Source: Ptychodera flava
Taxonomy: Eukaryota; Hemichordata; Enteropneusta; Ptychoderidae
NCBI RefSeq assembly: GCF_041260155.1
Contig: NC_091929.1
Location: 25,296,080 to 25,360,079 of the forward strand
Direction of reading: 5' to 3'
DNA: 64,000 nucleotides
In this document: in pieces, positions 1 through 13,100 of the stretch
How positions within the stretch are numbered: position 1 is the stretch's first letter
How the letters are laid out: every line of letters starts with the position of its first letter
The notes under the pieces: generated by a model
Database searches by the model: none
Told to the model about the DNA's origin: nothing
The model's input: the letters and a program-made list of their open reading frames with translations, nothing else
Position numbers and translations under genes: made by a program

Positions 1-2308
1 CGTTGTCGTCCTTATATATTCTTGCATTTACTGCTGTTGCAGAGGGTATGCCTTCTCAAACACGAATCATACAAATATCGCATTAGTGTATCTCGTATTG
101 ACACACAGTAGTTCTTTCAAGAACAGGGGCACATAGAAAATATTTTTTGCTATACAAGAGTACTTTAAACTGTGCAAATTCTAAATCGAGAAATAATGCA
201 AATCCGAGGAATTTGATGATGATGATGCTGCTGATGATGATGATGGAGAAGAAGATGATGATGATGATGCTTGTTTCATACTATTCGGATTATCAGAGTT
301 TTCTACAATTATTTCAAGGCAAAATTTTCCAATTTTACGGATTCATGACCTTAAAAATGACCTTTAAAAATCATACTTTCGTGGAAATGTATAATATGAA
401 CACCTTATTGCTGCGCACTACAATGTATATATTTCGAGGCAAAAGGGCTTTAAAATCTTAAACTATTTGAAATCAGACTACTTTCTGTCTGCATCGACAA
501 AGTGAAGGGAGCTCAATGCGGCGGAATCAATTTTAAAGAAAATTAAATTAAAGCAACGCTTTTCTAAATTGTCGAAGTATGATTAACTAGCTTAAATATG
601 ACTGCTAAGAGGAAGATGTTTCTAGAACTTCAGTAAACAAGGTAGAAATGTAATAGAAAAGCAATGTTAATAGGCTGACAGAACTGATTCAGCGACAGAA
701 ACTCACAGCAGGGAATGAGTTTGATGATGTCATGACAGGAAACAAGCAACCTTCAATTGCGCCTGGCAAAATTGATATATGCATGCTTTTATTCACTCTG
801 GGTTCAATGTTATGATATGCACAATTTCTATTCCTGCTGCTCCAACATATAATATAGTCTATATATCATGACTATAATATAGTCACAAAATATAGTCTAC
901 GATGAAACTATCTGTAGTATTGTGAGGAGTCTGTCTCTGTACTCTTTACCCAAAACACGCATTCATTGTAAAACACATTGCTATTCTATTCTTTCACATG
1001 ACAAAGCATAAAGATTTATTGCATTAAATGAATAAAAACAGTAGTTTATGATAAAATGGCAAGGAAAATAGAAAGTGGACATTTTTGCAAAAACAAAAGG
1101 ACTAAACTCATTAAAAATGTGTAATCTGTTTCTTTCAGATTGACATCACTGTGTGTTTGGTAAAATACCTTTGTGCACTTCGCGGCTAACCTACAATCGC
1201 AGCCAAATAAGACTTTCTCAAAACCTATCGTGCGCTATGCTGCTTTCCTAGCATATGAAGGTTACTGGGCCAGCCAGGCAATCACACTAATGTCAGCCAG
1301 GTTAACGCATAGTGGAACTATTCGCTTAGCTGAGCTGTGCTCGGCTGAACTGTTGTCACAGTGGGTGCTTGACAGGTCTAAGGCGTAGCTGTCGAGGGGC
1401 TGTGAAAGAGTCTACAGCAAAATATGCTAACATAAATGAATTAATGACCTCTTTAACCACTTTGGTTCCAGGGAAGCAAACATGGGTAAACGTATCATGA
1501 AGTCTTAGTACGCAGAATTAAGCTGTATTTTCTTCAGCTGTTAACGTAAAGATCAGAATATAAATGCCTGTTTTTTGTTATCATTATTAGCTAACGTTCA
1601 GCAGACTTATGATTGTAATTCATTTATGAATTCAAAGTTGAGAACATTTAGGTACATTTTACTCATCGGACTTTATACAGCCTGCTAGTCTCTTAGACAT
1701 AGCCATATAATATTACCTCATATCTTAAAGCAATCACGACGTTCATAATATCATGCATTAATGTTCAAATGTGTTGTTTTAAGAGTTTTGGAAAGTATCA
1801 ACGAACCTTTAGCTAACACCAGGAAAGGTTTTTATCTCGACAAGATCGATTTTGATCAAAATTTTATCCGCTAAATCGTTTTTTTATCATTTCTTAAAGT
1901 TGGTGTGTGTTCCTATTTATTTTTAGGCAGACATTATTATGGTTTATGTTTTATCTTACCATCTAGTGCCATTAAATTGACAACCCTGTAAGAATAAGTA
2001 CTTGAAGGCGAATGAACTTCAATATGAGTTAACTGTGTAAGGCAATGAGTTGAGCTCTTTGAAATTAGTGAATACTATCTCTTATCTTCAAGAATGTAAT
2101 CATCATAACAGATGTAAACACTTTTTAATTTGAATTAAAACCCGAGTTGGTGAGCCAGCAACACTGTTCTAATTGAACATTTCTATCAAAATATCAAAAT
2201 ATAGCCTTGTAATAACACGTCTTCATGGCAATGATACATTAATGTTTAACTCAAAACGGCCAGGCAACGAACTTGAAGTTGATTTAAACAGTTTGTCGCG
2301 CAACGGTC
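1..2308. other. No gene recognised; 3' flank of receptor gene A
   Basis: I see no exon, RNA gene or mobile element that I can support here. The longest open frame (147..461, plus) is driven by a GATGAT-rich stretch near 216..270 that gives runs of methionine, so I treat it as chance. The minus-strand receptor gene A ends at 2309, so its 3' UTR and polyadenylation site probably lie within this stretch. Confidence 0.5.
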
Positions 2309-5300
2309 TTACAAACTTTCATCGGAAGGCCACTCTTCTTCTGCAATATTCACATAAATATGATCATCAAAATCTTTCATCCGCAAGTATTCCTGCAACA
2401 GTAAAAAGAATGATATATCCTATTCGATTTTGACCACATACGTAAATACATAAGCATACATAAGGATACACAAAATACATATATGCAGGCCAACCAACCT
2501 ACCTACCAACCTACCTCCCTCCATCCCTACCTACCTACGAACCTACCTACCTACCTACCTACCTACTTACCTTACTGTCCAACTAACTTAACTTACTTAC
2601 AAACTAACCAACAAACGAATTACCTGACTAAAAGTATACAGACACGGAGACGCTTCCTGAGAGTTATAAGTAAATGTAAGTTTCTTTGGTCCTTGTTTCT
2701 ACTGACCATAACAACATCATTCACTAGAAACACTACTTCTCACCTCGTTTACGTCATTTGCTATCTCTCCGATTGTTTTACTTAATTCAGAGAACGATGG
2801 TCTTCTGTCAGCATCTTGCAGCCAACACTGCGACATGATTTGGTAACTACAAGAAATTCAAGATAGTTACTTGATACTATGTTACAATTGAGGTCACAAT
2901 CCCTGAAAAAAGTCATGGAATAAATATAATGAACTAAAGAAGTAAATTGTTCTTACAGTTCGTCACTGCAATGTCTTGGCTTTGGTAATCTGTAACCCGT
3001 CCTTAACTTTTGAATCACCCATCTAGGTCCAAATTGTGCGTAAGGTGTTGAACCTAATGATTGCAATGAAAAAAAGCTTAGCAACACTGTACATAATCAC
3101 AAATTGAAAAAATGAAGGCACACACTACATTCTAAATACCATTTTGTTTTCATCGAGACATTTACTGATGAGTATAGTTTCTATCGTGACCTGAAGCATT
3201 GAAATTAGAGTCCCTCTACCGCATTATGGAAGTCGGTAATGGACTTCGATTGCTATTTATAGAAAAGATACAAATTGGTAATAAATTAAATATGCAGATA
3301 ATAAAAACCGCTGAATATTGATGTCAAGCTGTTCTCCGAGATGATTGCTTAATCGATCTACCTACATTTACTTAACATCCTTAACTTGGCTTACCTAAGG
3401 TAACCAATTCCCAAAGAACAACTCCGTACGACCAAACATCACTTTTAATCGTGCTTATCGAGTTTATCAAGGACTCTATAGCCATCCATCGTATCGGCAG
3501 ACGACCCTTGGGTTTGAAAAAGGAAGGATAACTAGCTCACTGGGATTGTATGTACTAGCGTTACACTTTGTCAATAGGACATAAACTAATATTCAATCGG
3601 TTTAGAGGAAGATGATATTAAGATGACGCATGAGCAATAGTATTTGGCACTTAGCCACCATGTTAAAAAGTGCAGTTTTCGCCAAAGAAAACTTCAATTG
3701 AACAGGAAGAGAGAGCATTCAATTTATGATCATACTTAAAGTCATATTGCGACCTACAGTTTACCTGTGCTGTAAATTTGTAAACACCCGTTGCACTGAC
3801 ATCGTGTGCAAAACCAAAGTCAGATATTTTACAGCACATTTTGTCACACAAAAGAATATTCCGTGCGGCCAAATCTCTGTGAATAAACTGAGGGAGAAAA
3901 GAAGAAAGAATTAGACCTAACTCTAGTGAACAATATAGAGGGCGGTCAGATCTAAAAGTACCCTTTGCTTCTTAAATAAGGCATGCAAATATTAACAGTC
4001 ACATGATTGATTGTACACAAACAGAGTCTCGCTATTCTTTCTGTGGCTGTATGTTTACAAGGGAGTATATATATTTTATGTTTGTTGAATATTTGCCAAT
4101 GGTATCGTTGAAAATTCAGACCATGCTCTCGTTTTATTTAAGACTAATGACGTCACCTCTAAATAGGTCGATAAGTATTCAGCTTTTAATTACCAATTTT
4201 GAATCAATGAAGCTCATCCCTTTTGCAATTTGCCAGGCAAATTGCAGCAGGTCAGATGATGTCAAATCTCGACTTTGAGGATGAATATTTTGATACGATC
4301 CGTGACACCTGTTCTTAAGAAGATAGCCATGCAAACTCCCATGCGTTGCCAATTCAACGATGATGCAGATAGGATCTGTAATTACCAAGAATGTGTGTCA
4401 CCCATGTCTTATCGAAGTAAATTTATTTTCAAATACAAAAGTGTTTTCGAGTACAAACGAATGTTATACAGTGATTTGTTTCGTTTTTATAATGTTCACG
4501 TAATGATAATAATACCGATCATTGTTAATTTTTACAATGGTGAGACAAGTATTGAATTTATAGGCAGTAGAAAGAGCGTCCTAATGCAATTGTTGTATTT
4601 CTTTTAAATGTTAAATAATCTAATTCTTCAATGTCAAATAAAACTAGTTAGAATAAGTCGAACGAATGCGAGAAGAAAGATGAAATATTGCAGTTGTTAT
4701 TTACGTATTTGACGAGCGGTACAGTATTTATTTGTTTTGTTATTATTGCAGCATCAATAAATGAATGTGTTATACATGGATATTCCTATTCGTGAGCCAT
4801 GATGCCCAGCGAAATAAAAATAAAGAATGTCACAAAATAGCAAACCGTTTGGAACAGGGTGCCAATTCCTACTTGTACGACACCAAGAGATTCCGCATGA
4901 CAGACAAATAGTTGAATAAAGAATGTGTAAAAATACTAATTGATTGAAAACGATGCTACACACTTTGAAATTCTTTGTTATTGACCAAAGGGTGATGATA
5001 AACGAGGAAGCAACACACAATAGAGATTTTTCAAGATGGCATAGGTCCTTCCTATCCATTGCAATGCAATAATCTGATTTCTTGTCTGAATTTCGCCTGA
5101 CGGGTCGCCCGTCCTGAATCGTCTGTGGTCAACAAATGACCTATGATCAGACTGCCATTTATGCACAGTTTCAGTTTTGAAAATCAAAGATCAAAGATCA
5201 AAGATCAAAATGCGTATCATGTAAAGCCCCCACGTAAGCCGCATGCCTAGTTAGTTATTTACAATAAATAGGTCATGATCGAGATAACCTTGCCAAGCAA

Positions 5301-7823
5301 TTTGACATACCATCGATAACTACTGCGCGATGCATGTTCAAGCATTAGCCCCTCCTGCGCACAACCTATTAGCATATAGAATCTACTACATTACATCTAT
5401 ACTAAATAAGGTAGCTTTTTCCAACACTTTCTGACGCGGTAAATTAAATTTGTCTCCTAGTTCTCCTCGGAGTGTTAATGTTTTTAAATGTCAAGTTAGT
5501 TACGAACTTTTTGATGACCCTTGATCTATGAACCTAAATGTTGTGTGTTCACTCTTCACAAAGGTAGTACAAAAGGCTAGATGGCGCTCTTTGTGGCCAC
5601 ATTTGAAAAACAATTTTGATCGGACATTTAGAGTTACTCATTCACTAACTCAAGATTTAGATAGAGGGGACACCAGTAATATAGTGAATCGCTCCTAAAT
5701 ACTGTTTTAGCTTATCGTCGAGTAATTTTGAAGGTTACAGAAAACGTTAAAGATTTTACACCACCTCTTGGTAATATTTATTTGAAATGATTTGATTTAA
5801 TGTCAGCACTGAGGAGATCATGCCCTGTAGTGATCAAATCACATCATAAGTGGTATTTTACTTGTTAACTCTTGCATGTTAAGACATGAATATTGAGATT
5901 TGAATGGCATACATTGTATGTTAAACACCCAGTGTTCCATGCAGTTACACCTGTGGCTACTCGAGTGGAAACGTTACCACGATCATTGCTGAATGCAATT
6001 ATGGATAACTCGCGGATCATTTCCTCGTAGACATAAATGGTCCCTGGGATCTCATCCCACTACAAGTGGACATACTATGCGCCACGACGGTAAAAACATC
6101 GCATTTTCACATAGGCTTGCGTCCTACCTTCCCGTGCGTTATAGGTAAGCACTGCAACATTCGTTCAATTTTGCATTCACAAAACAGTTGATCTTGTACT
6201 TAATGATCACATTTCAATTTATTATAACTAAAGCAATTCTGCCAGGCATACTGCAATAACATCGACTGAGTTGACGTTTAAAAGTCATTGTTATATTAAA
6301 GAGTCCTACAAAAAACGAAATACTGAGCTAAGCGTAGTAGCTTTAAAGCGACCCTAAACCTGGTTATCGAAATATCTGGGCATAAATATCAGCAGTCGGT
6401 ACAATGAAGGTTACCTGACCTTTCAACTTTTGACGTCGGGGCTGACGTGTAAATATAGCCTATGACCTATTGCTTGCTGTCAGCACTCCGAGTATTTGCT
6501 TCAATGAAATCTCAAAAAAAAATGGTCATTCAAAAATGGCCAAAATTGATAGGCAAGATCGCCCATAGTTTCAACTGATTTGGTGGGTTTTTTTTCACCA
6601 CATGACGGTTGATCTTACTATTACAACTTCAACTCTAGACAGATATTAGAAACAATAGCCTTGTCCATTTTTTTATTTCAACTTATGCATGAAAGGTAAT
6701 TGCTATGTAAAAAGGACATATACCAGCATTTAATAAATCTCTGTTGAGTTATATTGTTTTATTTTATTGTAATTCGATATATGAGAAAAAGCGATATGAT
6801 TTGCCACGTAGCTGATGATGCATTTGCGTAGTATAAGCAACAAACGCATTTTAACGGATTTCTTTAATTTACCTGACGATGTACAATAACCTAGTAGTTT
6901 AACAATGTTCGGGTGACTGGACCGTAACAGTTTCATTATTTCTAATTCCCGAAGAAAGTTGTCTTTGTCTTCAGATAATGCATCCTCTGGATATGGGGGA
7001 AAGAAGTGGCATTCAGATGCGATAATGTAATCAATAACAAAAATAATTTACTCTTTCTTATTATTAATATTAATTTTTATTTCAATAGATTTTCATACGT
7101 ATAACTTTAATATCTGTTTCCGTGTAATGATACTAAAGGGACACAGAAAGTAAACACCTGCAGATCATTGAAATAGTATACTATGCATATATTAAAAGCG
7201 TTTGTGGCAACTCTTAAATAGGTATACCTCAATACAATGATGTTTTTAACATTTATACACTACGCACGGAATGAGGCAACAATCGCCGAATATGTAAAAT
7301 CAATGAAACAGCTTAGAACATACATGGTTCTGTACTCAGCGGACTATGGATGAAACAAAACAGGTTGCTTCGGTTTGACCAGCAAGCCGAAAAAAAGTCT
7401 CAGAACAATATTGAGCAGTGAGTTATTTTTTTGCATGAACATGTTCTGCAACCAATACATTTAAGGCATAAAATTCCCGATAATGACTATTCTGAAGAGA
7501 AATACAATTTTAGATCATTTCTCAATGAGCCAATTGTTGTGATCAATTAGTACATTTGAAAGATCATTGATCATCTTCGATCACCCATACCTACCTTTCA
7601 GGCACTTCACAGCAACCTGTATGTCCCCATATTCACCACGGATATATGGAGCAACAGCTTTTCGCACAAAACCAAATTCCCCTCGTCCAAGAAAACAGTT
7701 GTCGTAAAATCGCAAAAGACAATAATCGAATTCAAGAGGTTCAGACGGAAATGTTGGCTTGTTCTGTATAAGCTCTTCCTGAGTTGCATATGCCCCCGTG
7801 CTTTGTTCAATGGCATTGTTAGG
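2309..7823 (-). CDS. Gene A kinase-domain exons (eight exons)
   Basis: The cytoplasmic tyrosine kinase is spread over 7823..7595 (glycine loop GRGEFG and VAVK lysine), 6986..6873 (helix [11 protein letters not shown]), 4375..4194 (hinge, [12 protein letters not shown]), 3887..3765 (IHRDLAARN and DFGFAHD), 3506..3395 ([12 protein letters not shown]), 3053..2957, 2846..2744 ([15 protein letters not shown]) and 2392..2309. The frame is open throughout and each border has GT/AG. The activation loop has His where FGFRs have Arg after DFG-F-A. The short C-terminal tail carries two tyrosines in known SH2-binding contexts, EYLRM (YxxM, PI3-kinase type) and IYVNI (YxN, Grb2 type); use of these sites is inferred. 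Five of these exons match their gene C counterparts in length (229, 182, 112 and 103 nt) or differ by whole codons. Confidence 0.88.
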
Positions 7824-10800
7824 CTGTAATGTTCCCTTATATAAAATGTATAAGAATATTGCATATGATATTTTTTTAAATTCATTACTAACAGAACACT
7901 GTTTTGTTGTAGTGTCCCCGTAAAATAACTTGATAACAATATCATATTTTGGATCGGTAACAAAAATTGACAGAAGTACACTCTTCAGAGTTTTGAAACA
8001 TAATCTTCAGTTACTTTCAGCAAATCATAAATCTGCCATGATTGCAAAGATTGTCTTTACCGAGTTGGATACGGAAGGATTTTGTGCACCATCAATGAAA
8101 GGTTGATTTTCTGTAGTTTCGCCACCTTGAGTCTGAAAACAACGATCAAAACCCTTGAGTTACATGAGTAATATGACACGATACCGTAAAAACAGCAATG
8201 TTAACTTAGAGACAATTTAATGGAATACGACCTAGATAGAGAAAGATGACTTTTCATTTTTATTTAGATCTAGATTTTGGAAATGGATCGTTCGATGGAC
8301 TGGCAGTACCGCCCCCTTATAAGTTACATGAGTTGACATGATAAACTTGTCGATACTGTTGAACATATCAGAAAAGGTTAAAGATCAGTCTCAAAGCGGC
8401 ATCTAAGTAACCAATAAATTTGCTACCATATATCCACATGTTAACCACTTGTCTCTCAACGATAAGATGCGAGATAATATTTATCACTAAAGTTGTAAAC
8501 AATGGTGTTTGTTCACGCACAGTAATTTACATATTTTCAGGTTAAAGGACGCATTCCTTTGCCCGGTAAATCTGTTGATCTACTTTTGAAACTATGATTC
8601 ACTCCTTCTGTAAAATTGTTTTTCATCGTGTTCTAATTCCGTGGAAACAATTTACTTTCAATTTATTCCGGTTTGGTATAAGCCTCTTTCAGATTTTTCC
8701 GGAACACAGAATTATCACACTTTTGTTGAAGAATGATCAGTTTTTTTTATTTGTTTCTATGTATGACTAATCCTTAAATGCCAGAAAGGGGTGCATATAT
8801 GAGTTAATTTTTCTCTCAGGCAGATGAGCAGTTCGCCCCTATGCTTGCCTTGTCTACAGTATTCATGAGAACAGTTTCTGGAACATAATTATGTGTCCTG
8901 GGTTATCTGTATTGCTGTGATAATGACGTTTTATTGTATTAACAGTAGATATCACTCACATTTTCTGAGCTCCCTCCAGTTGAAGATTCCTCGTCTTGTT
9001 CAGTTCCGTTTGTTGACGAGTTATCACTATGGCATGCCTTCTTGGAAAGCACATACACAATCACAGCAAACAATGCCACAATGACCACCACTAAAACAGT
9101 TACCATCGTTGCCATGATTATTCCTTCTTTCTGTTTCTGATATGATGCATCAATATCTGTTGTATCAAGGAGAAATAAAGAAAGTTTGGTTGCGATATGC
9201 GACAAATTAAATATGATGCTCCTAAATTCTAGAGACCTCACAAAGACTTAGATGGTAAACGAGTCAAAATTTATTGGGTTTTGTCATGGTTACATTTGTT
9301 CAAACAGCAGACGACATAAATGCCGAATAAACAGTCACAGTGGCGATTTTAAGTCTTCAAAATTGTTTATCTTCAAAGGAAATCTAGTCAACTGTTCTTG
9401 TAGACTGCTGTTATACCTTGTGTTGTCGGAACTTGATGCATTGCCTTAAATTTTTGCATCTCACTAATACTTGTTCCGAGTAATCCTGAAAGAGTGGGAA
9501 AGAAAGAGAGGGCATAAAATCATTTTGTACTACTGAACAATGAGAATGAAGTAAAGTATGTCATATTTCTGCAATAATAATCGGAAATAAAATCACAATA
9601 TCAAATAAAAAACGAAATCAAAATATCGATGGGGCTGACCGGACTTGGCTGATACAAATCGACTCAGGAAAAATGTGTCCTTGTGTACGTTATTTGATAA
9701 AATATGAAATAACTCACTATAGGTATAATTACCTTTGGTCAGGGTTTCCATTGAAAATTCACCTACTGCAGACGTCATGGGGACTCTTGTCGAAAAGCTT
9801 GTAACAAGAGACGAAGAAATCGAAGGCGGCGGTCCTGCATTCATTTAAAATGAAAACGAGCATAACGAAGCACATCGCAGCCATGTTTTTAATTTTCGCG
9901 AAACTTTAAAACACAAATTATGAAAACATTTTCAAATTCACAATTAAATTAAGCATATAGACTTCATCTCTACGCATCATATACATTTATTATGCTTGAA
10001 TGTCTGCCGTGAACAAAATTGGTTAATAGGGAATGTGCCTTGAATATTGTACATATTGACGTTTTAAATAATTCAACCTAAAGTATATACCACAGTTGTC
10101 ATACCTCATAGAAACGTGTATGTTGCTTTATTGGCGTTAATTCCATTGCTCATATTTTTTATTATTTGAATTTGATATATTTTATCGTCATTCTTGACAA
10201 ATGGAAGATCAAATTGAAGCGATTTTGAGATACTTAAAAATTTACATATTCAAACTCATTGACAGGTCAACATTCCGGATGCTGTAAGCAAGTCAATTGG
10301 AGATGATTTGACAACACGTGATTAGAGCAGCGCTCTTAACAAATTCAATTTAATCGTCCCTCTAAGCTATTTGCTACATTTGCTGCTGCACATAGTTTTG
10401 CTATATGATTATTTTTTACTCAGTCTGTAAATGAAATAAGAAAACAACATTTAGCGGCGTTGATACACACAAAATGAAGTCACCTTGTAAAGGCTCAATT
10501 GCAATTTCTTCTTTACGTGTATTTACTTCATAATTATCACCAGAAAATTGCATTTTTATCAAGCACAAACAGTGATCAAAATAAATAGTTGCATGCAGCA
10601 GCTTTCATTATTTCCAATTGATAACAGGTCTCGGTACCATGCTTTGTGTGATCACAACCAGAAAATATCACAAATACCTAGGTACACTTCGAAATTCTTT
10701 CGTTAAATTTAATCACGGAAATATATAACACGTTGAATTTTCTGACTGCGTTGAGGGTATAATAAACATCTTTCACTGTTACTAAATCATGAGTCCAATC

Positions 10801-12752
10801 CTCTACGAGCAAATTGCCTTTTAAGCTATGACCCGGCACTTTTAACGTTAGCGGGTACTGCACCACATTGTGGAGATGGAAAACAATCGCAATGAAGATG
10901 TTTCTTTACAATGATTACAAAAAAGGTAGCAAATTGAATTGTTTCGATCTCACCGAAAGTTTTGTTTCATCTCATAGTAAAGGAGCCACATAATGCACAG
11001 GTCTGTTAAGTATTATCAAAATTAGGCTTCTAACCCTTCTTATGACAAATTTGTACTCTAGTAGTTGCTACTCGTCTTTCAAAAGTACATGCTAGTTTAA
11101 ATAAAAATGACAGTCTCTATTAAAATAACATTAAGCCATGGTATCTTTTCCTTCCTAGTTGAATGTTTGAAATGCATGAATATGTACATTTGATACGAAG
11201 ACGTGTCCCCTTTTCTCGCCCTGGTAGGTATGCCAATGTGTCCTGTGGTTATTTGATATTTTGACGAATTACATTCACGTCAAAAATCGGAATTACTATA
11301 ATATATTTTGATAACAGAGGCAAACATACCTTACAGGTGTACTAGGCCCTGCTTTTGATAGCATACTTTTGGAACATGAGTAACGAAGAATGTGACGTCG
11401 ACTCTGCATGCATTTGATATAAATAAATAGTTTCCATGCACATCGCATTTACAAAAACAAAAAATTACATGAAAAGATGCTATGTTTTACCTGTTGCCGT
11501 CTTATTCTCTACGATTAGTAATACTGATCTGTTGCTATTTGCTTCATGTATGTCACTGTAGTAGCCATGGCATGTGTAAAAACCAGTGTCGTTCAGATAA
11601 GTCTCCTCAAGGTAAACTTCGCGGGTAATGATATGCTTATCACCGGCCTTTTCATTCGAGACTGTCTGTTGAATTCGACTATCACCCTCACCTATTTTCA
11701 CCCATTCAAGACGGAGCAACGGTCGAGTAAGAATCGCAATACAGAGTATAGCCATTTTTGATCCTGCGGTTACATTGATAGATGTCGGGTTGCTTTCGTT
11801 TTTTCCTTTTTCGGACAGATCCAAAGAATATCCTTCTATAAATAAAAGATAAATAAGGTTACCAGTCAATGTAAAATACAGAAGTGAATTATTCGATACG
11901 TCAATAATCAAGTATTCCATATTTGCTTTCGATAAGACTCGTCAGTGAAGTTTACTTACCGTATACATTTAAGCTCACAAGTTTTTGAGTTACTTCAAAA
12001 TGTAAGCCTCGGACGATGCATTGATATGTTCCCTCGTCTGCTAAAGTCGTGTTTTTTATACTAAAGTCGTGTTTTTTATAAAGAGCGTCGTAATTGTTGC
12101 GACATTAATGTAAAACCTTGCATCTCGGGACCTTCCAACACCTTCTTCTAAGTAGTATTGCGCGACAAACGTTAATTTCGGCCATTTTGTCCATCGGACT
12201 GACGTAATGTTGAGGTCTGTTTTGTTTATGTCATGAATTGGACATTGGATGCTTGCTGTTTCGCCAGACTTCGCATAAAATTTAGAATGGGCTTCATTAA
12301 TTTCTTCGGCATTTATGAGTTCTGTCGGTGGAAGCAGAAAGAATGTTGATTACTTAAGTACCTAGTCTATTGTCATTGTTTCTATATTTTCCCAAAATTC
12401 CACTTTTATCTGAGCCACGGAAAAATCTATAACCATATTGCCGAACAAGTTAAAGTGTCATTTTATCTTAAGTTAACCAAATTTGACTGGGTATCGCCGC
12501 ATACTACAGATACAAAAAATAAGGCATATTTCTGTAGGGAATTATTTTTTCAAGCCTTAGGAAGAAAACAATCATATATAACGAATCAACAAGGTAACCA
12601 TGAAACAGTATTGCCATTGATACACGTTACTGATATGATTATGCTATTACGCTAAAACGATTTTTATCATTAATTTATAGTGTAGTCAGTAAACGGTACT
12701 TACCTCCAAGGTATATCAGTATACAGGCAAGATGCGCAGTACTTGGTTTCAT
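2309..12752 (-). CDS. Gene A: two-Ig-domain receptor tyrosine kinase (Tie/FGFR-like), Ig1 exon broken in this assembly
   Basis: A membrane receptor kinase traced by eye as 14 exons on the minus strand: 12752..12704 (signal peptide [16 protein letters not shown]), 12321..11960 (Ig1), 11835..11491 (Ig2), 9834..9733 and 9485..9417 (Ser/Thr-rich stalk), 9156..8960 (transmembrane), 8132..8061, 7823..7595, 6986..6873, 4375..4194, 3887..3765, 3506..3395, 3053..2957, 2846..2744, 2392..2309 (stop TAA). Counting the last as the eighth kinase exon gives 15 coding segments in all. Reading phase is consistent at every junction except inside Ig1. There a 20-bp tandem duplication shifts the frame and brings in a stop before the second Ig cysteine. 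The kinase has [18 protein letters not shown] and DFG, so catalysis looks possible. Activation-loop and helix-F sequences ([24 protein letters not shown]) resemble Tie and FGFR kinases. The family is an inference; the RTK assignment is not. Gene C on the plus strand is its paralogue. Confidence 0.82.
2490..2571. repeat. (CCTA)n microsatellite
   Basis: Imperfect CCTA/CCAA tetranucleotide array between the last two coding exons of gene A. Open frames rich in Thr-Tyr-Leu-Pro over it are repeat artefacts. Confidence 0.85.
8061..9834 (-). CDS. Gene A stalk, transmembrane and juxtamembrane exons
   Basis: Exons 9834..9733 and 9485..9417 encode a Pro/Ser/Thr-rich linker (starts [13 protein letters not shown]). 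Exon 9156..8960 encodes the single membrane segment, about 25 residues around [18 protein letters not shown], followed by KK as a stop-transfer signal and an acidic, Ser-rich juxtamembrane stretch. Exon 8132..8061 (72 nt) continues the juxtamembrane region into the kinase. Phases are 1-1, 1-1, 1-0 and 0-0, all matching their neighbours. The 197-nt length of the transmembrane exon equals that of gene C, although the protein sequence has diverged almost completely. Confidence 0.75.
11491..12752 (-). CDS. Gene A signal peptide and two Ig domains; Ig1 carries a frameshifting duplication
   Basis: Exon 12752..12704 gives a short hydrophobic signal peptide ending in phase 1. Ig1 (12321..11960) shows the first cysteine (SIQCPIHD), core tryptophan (VRWTKW) and, after the duplication, the strand-F motif ADEGTYQC. 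Ig2 (11835..11491) shows [15 protein letters not shown] and DTGFYTCHG. Each Ig is one exon in phase 1-1, the usual I-set/V-set exon style. Ig1 is 362 nt as assembled. Removing one repeat copy would give 342 nt, the length that keeps phase and aligns with gene D Ig1 (RYKIEASKITMLTISD against [16 protein letters not shown]). As written, translation stops early, so this is either an assembly slip, a null allele or an unused ectodomain. Confidence 0.75.
12041..12080. repeat. Exact 20-bp tandem duplication inside gene A Ig1 exon
   Basis: Bases 12041..12060 and 12061..12080 are identical (ctaaagtcgtgttttttata). The pair lies inside the Ig1 coding exon of gene A. Because 20 is not a multiple of three, it shifts the reading frame and creates an in-frame TAA on the minus strand. 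Exactness of the copies means the event is recent or an assembly artefact. Confidence 0.95.
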
Positions 12753-13014
12753 TATCTCTCGTTTGGATTTAAAAATGTTCACTCGATAGGATTTTGAGTG
12801 AAAACCCCTTCTTTGATGCGCAATTTGCGCCAGTGTGAGATCGTATAATATGGTTTTGGCTGTTTTTTCCGAGACCCATTCTTCTCAGTGTCACGTATAC
12901 AAAGCAAGCATTCCATGTGGAAGAATTGAGATCTAAGTCTCAGAATGCCCGTTAGAACACAATTGGACACACTGCTATCATGTGGACTGCATGAGCATAG
13001 CGATCGAAAATCCT

Positions 13015-13100
13015 AAACAAAATACGTGGAATCGTGCCAAGCTTGCTACATTGATGACATCAAAAGTAGCAAAATTGGCACGACTCCACGTATTGTGTTT
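13015..13100. other. Long imperfect hairpin (possible small-RNA precursor or foldback element)
   Basis: Arms 13021..13049 and 13066..13094 are 29 nt each and complementary apart from about four mismatches, around a 16-nt loop. Pairing extends outward by about five further bases on each side after one mismatch. The size (about 86 nt) is that of a microRNA precursor, but a minimal foldback transposon or chance palindrome is also possible. It lies about 260 bp upstream of the gene A start, between genes A and B. Confidence 0.6.

Noticed and set aside
147-461. 104-codon frame with methionine runs
   Set aside because: It is created by a GATGAT/ATGATG repeat; no splice sites or similarity.
7607-7981. 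Long minus-strand frame overlapping the first gene A kinase exon
   Set aside because: It is in another frame from GRGEFG/VAVK; the true exon is 7823..7595.
10678-10866. Minus-strand frame of 62 codons between gene A Ig2 and stalk exons
   Set aside because: It looks faintly beta-rich but has no Ig cysteines and no donor in phase; A's phases join without it.
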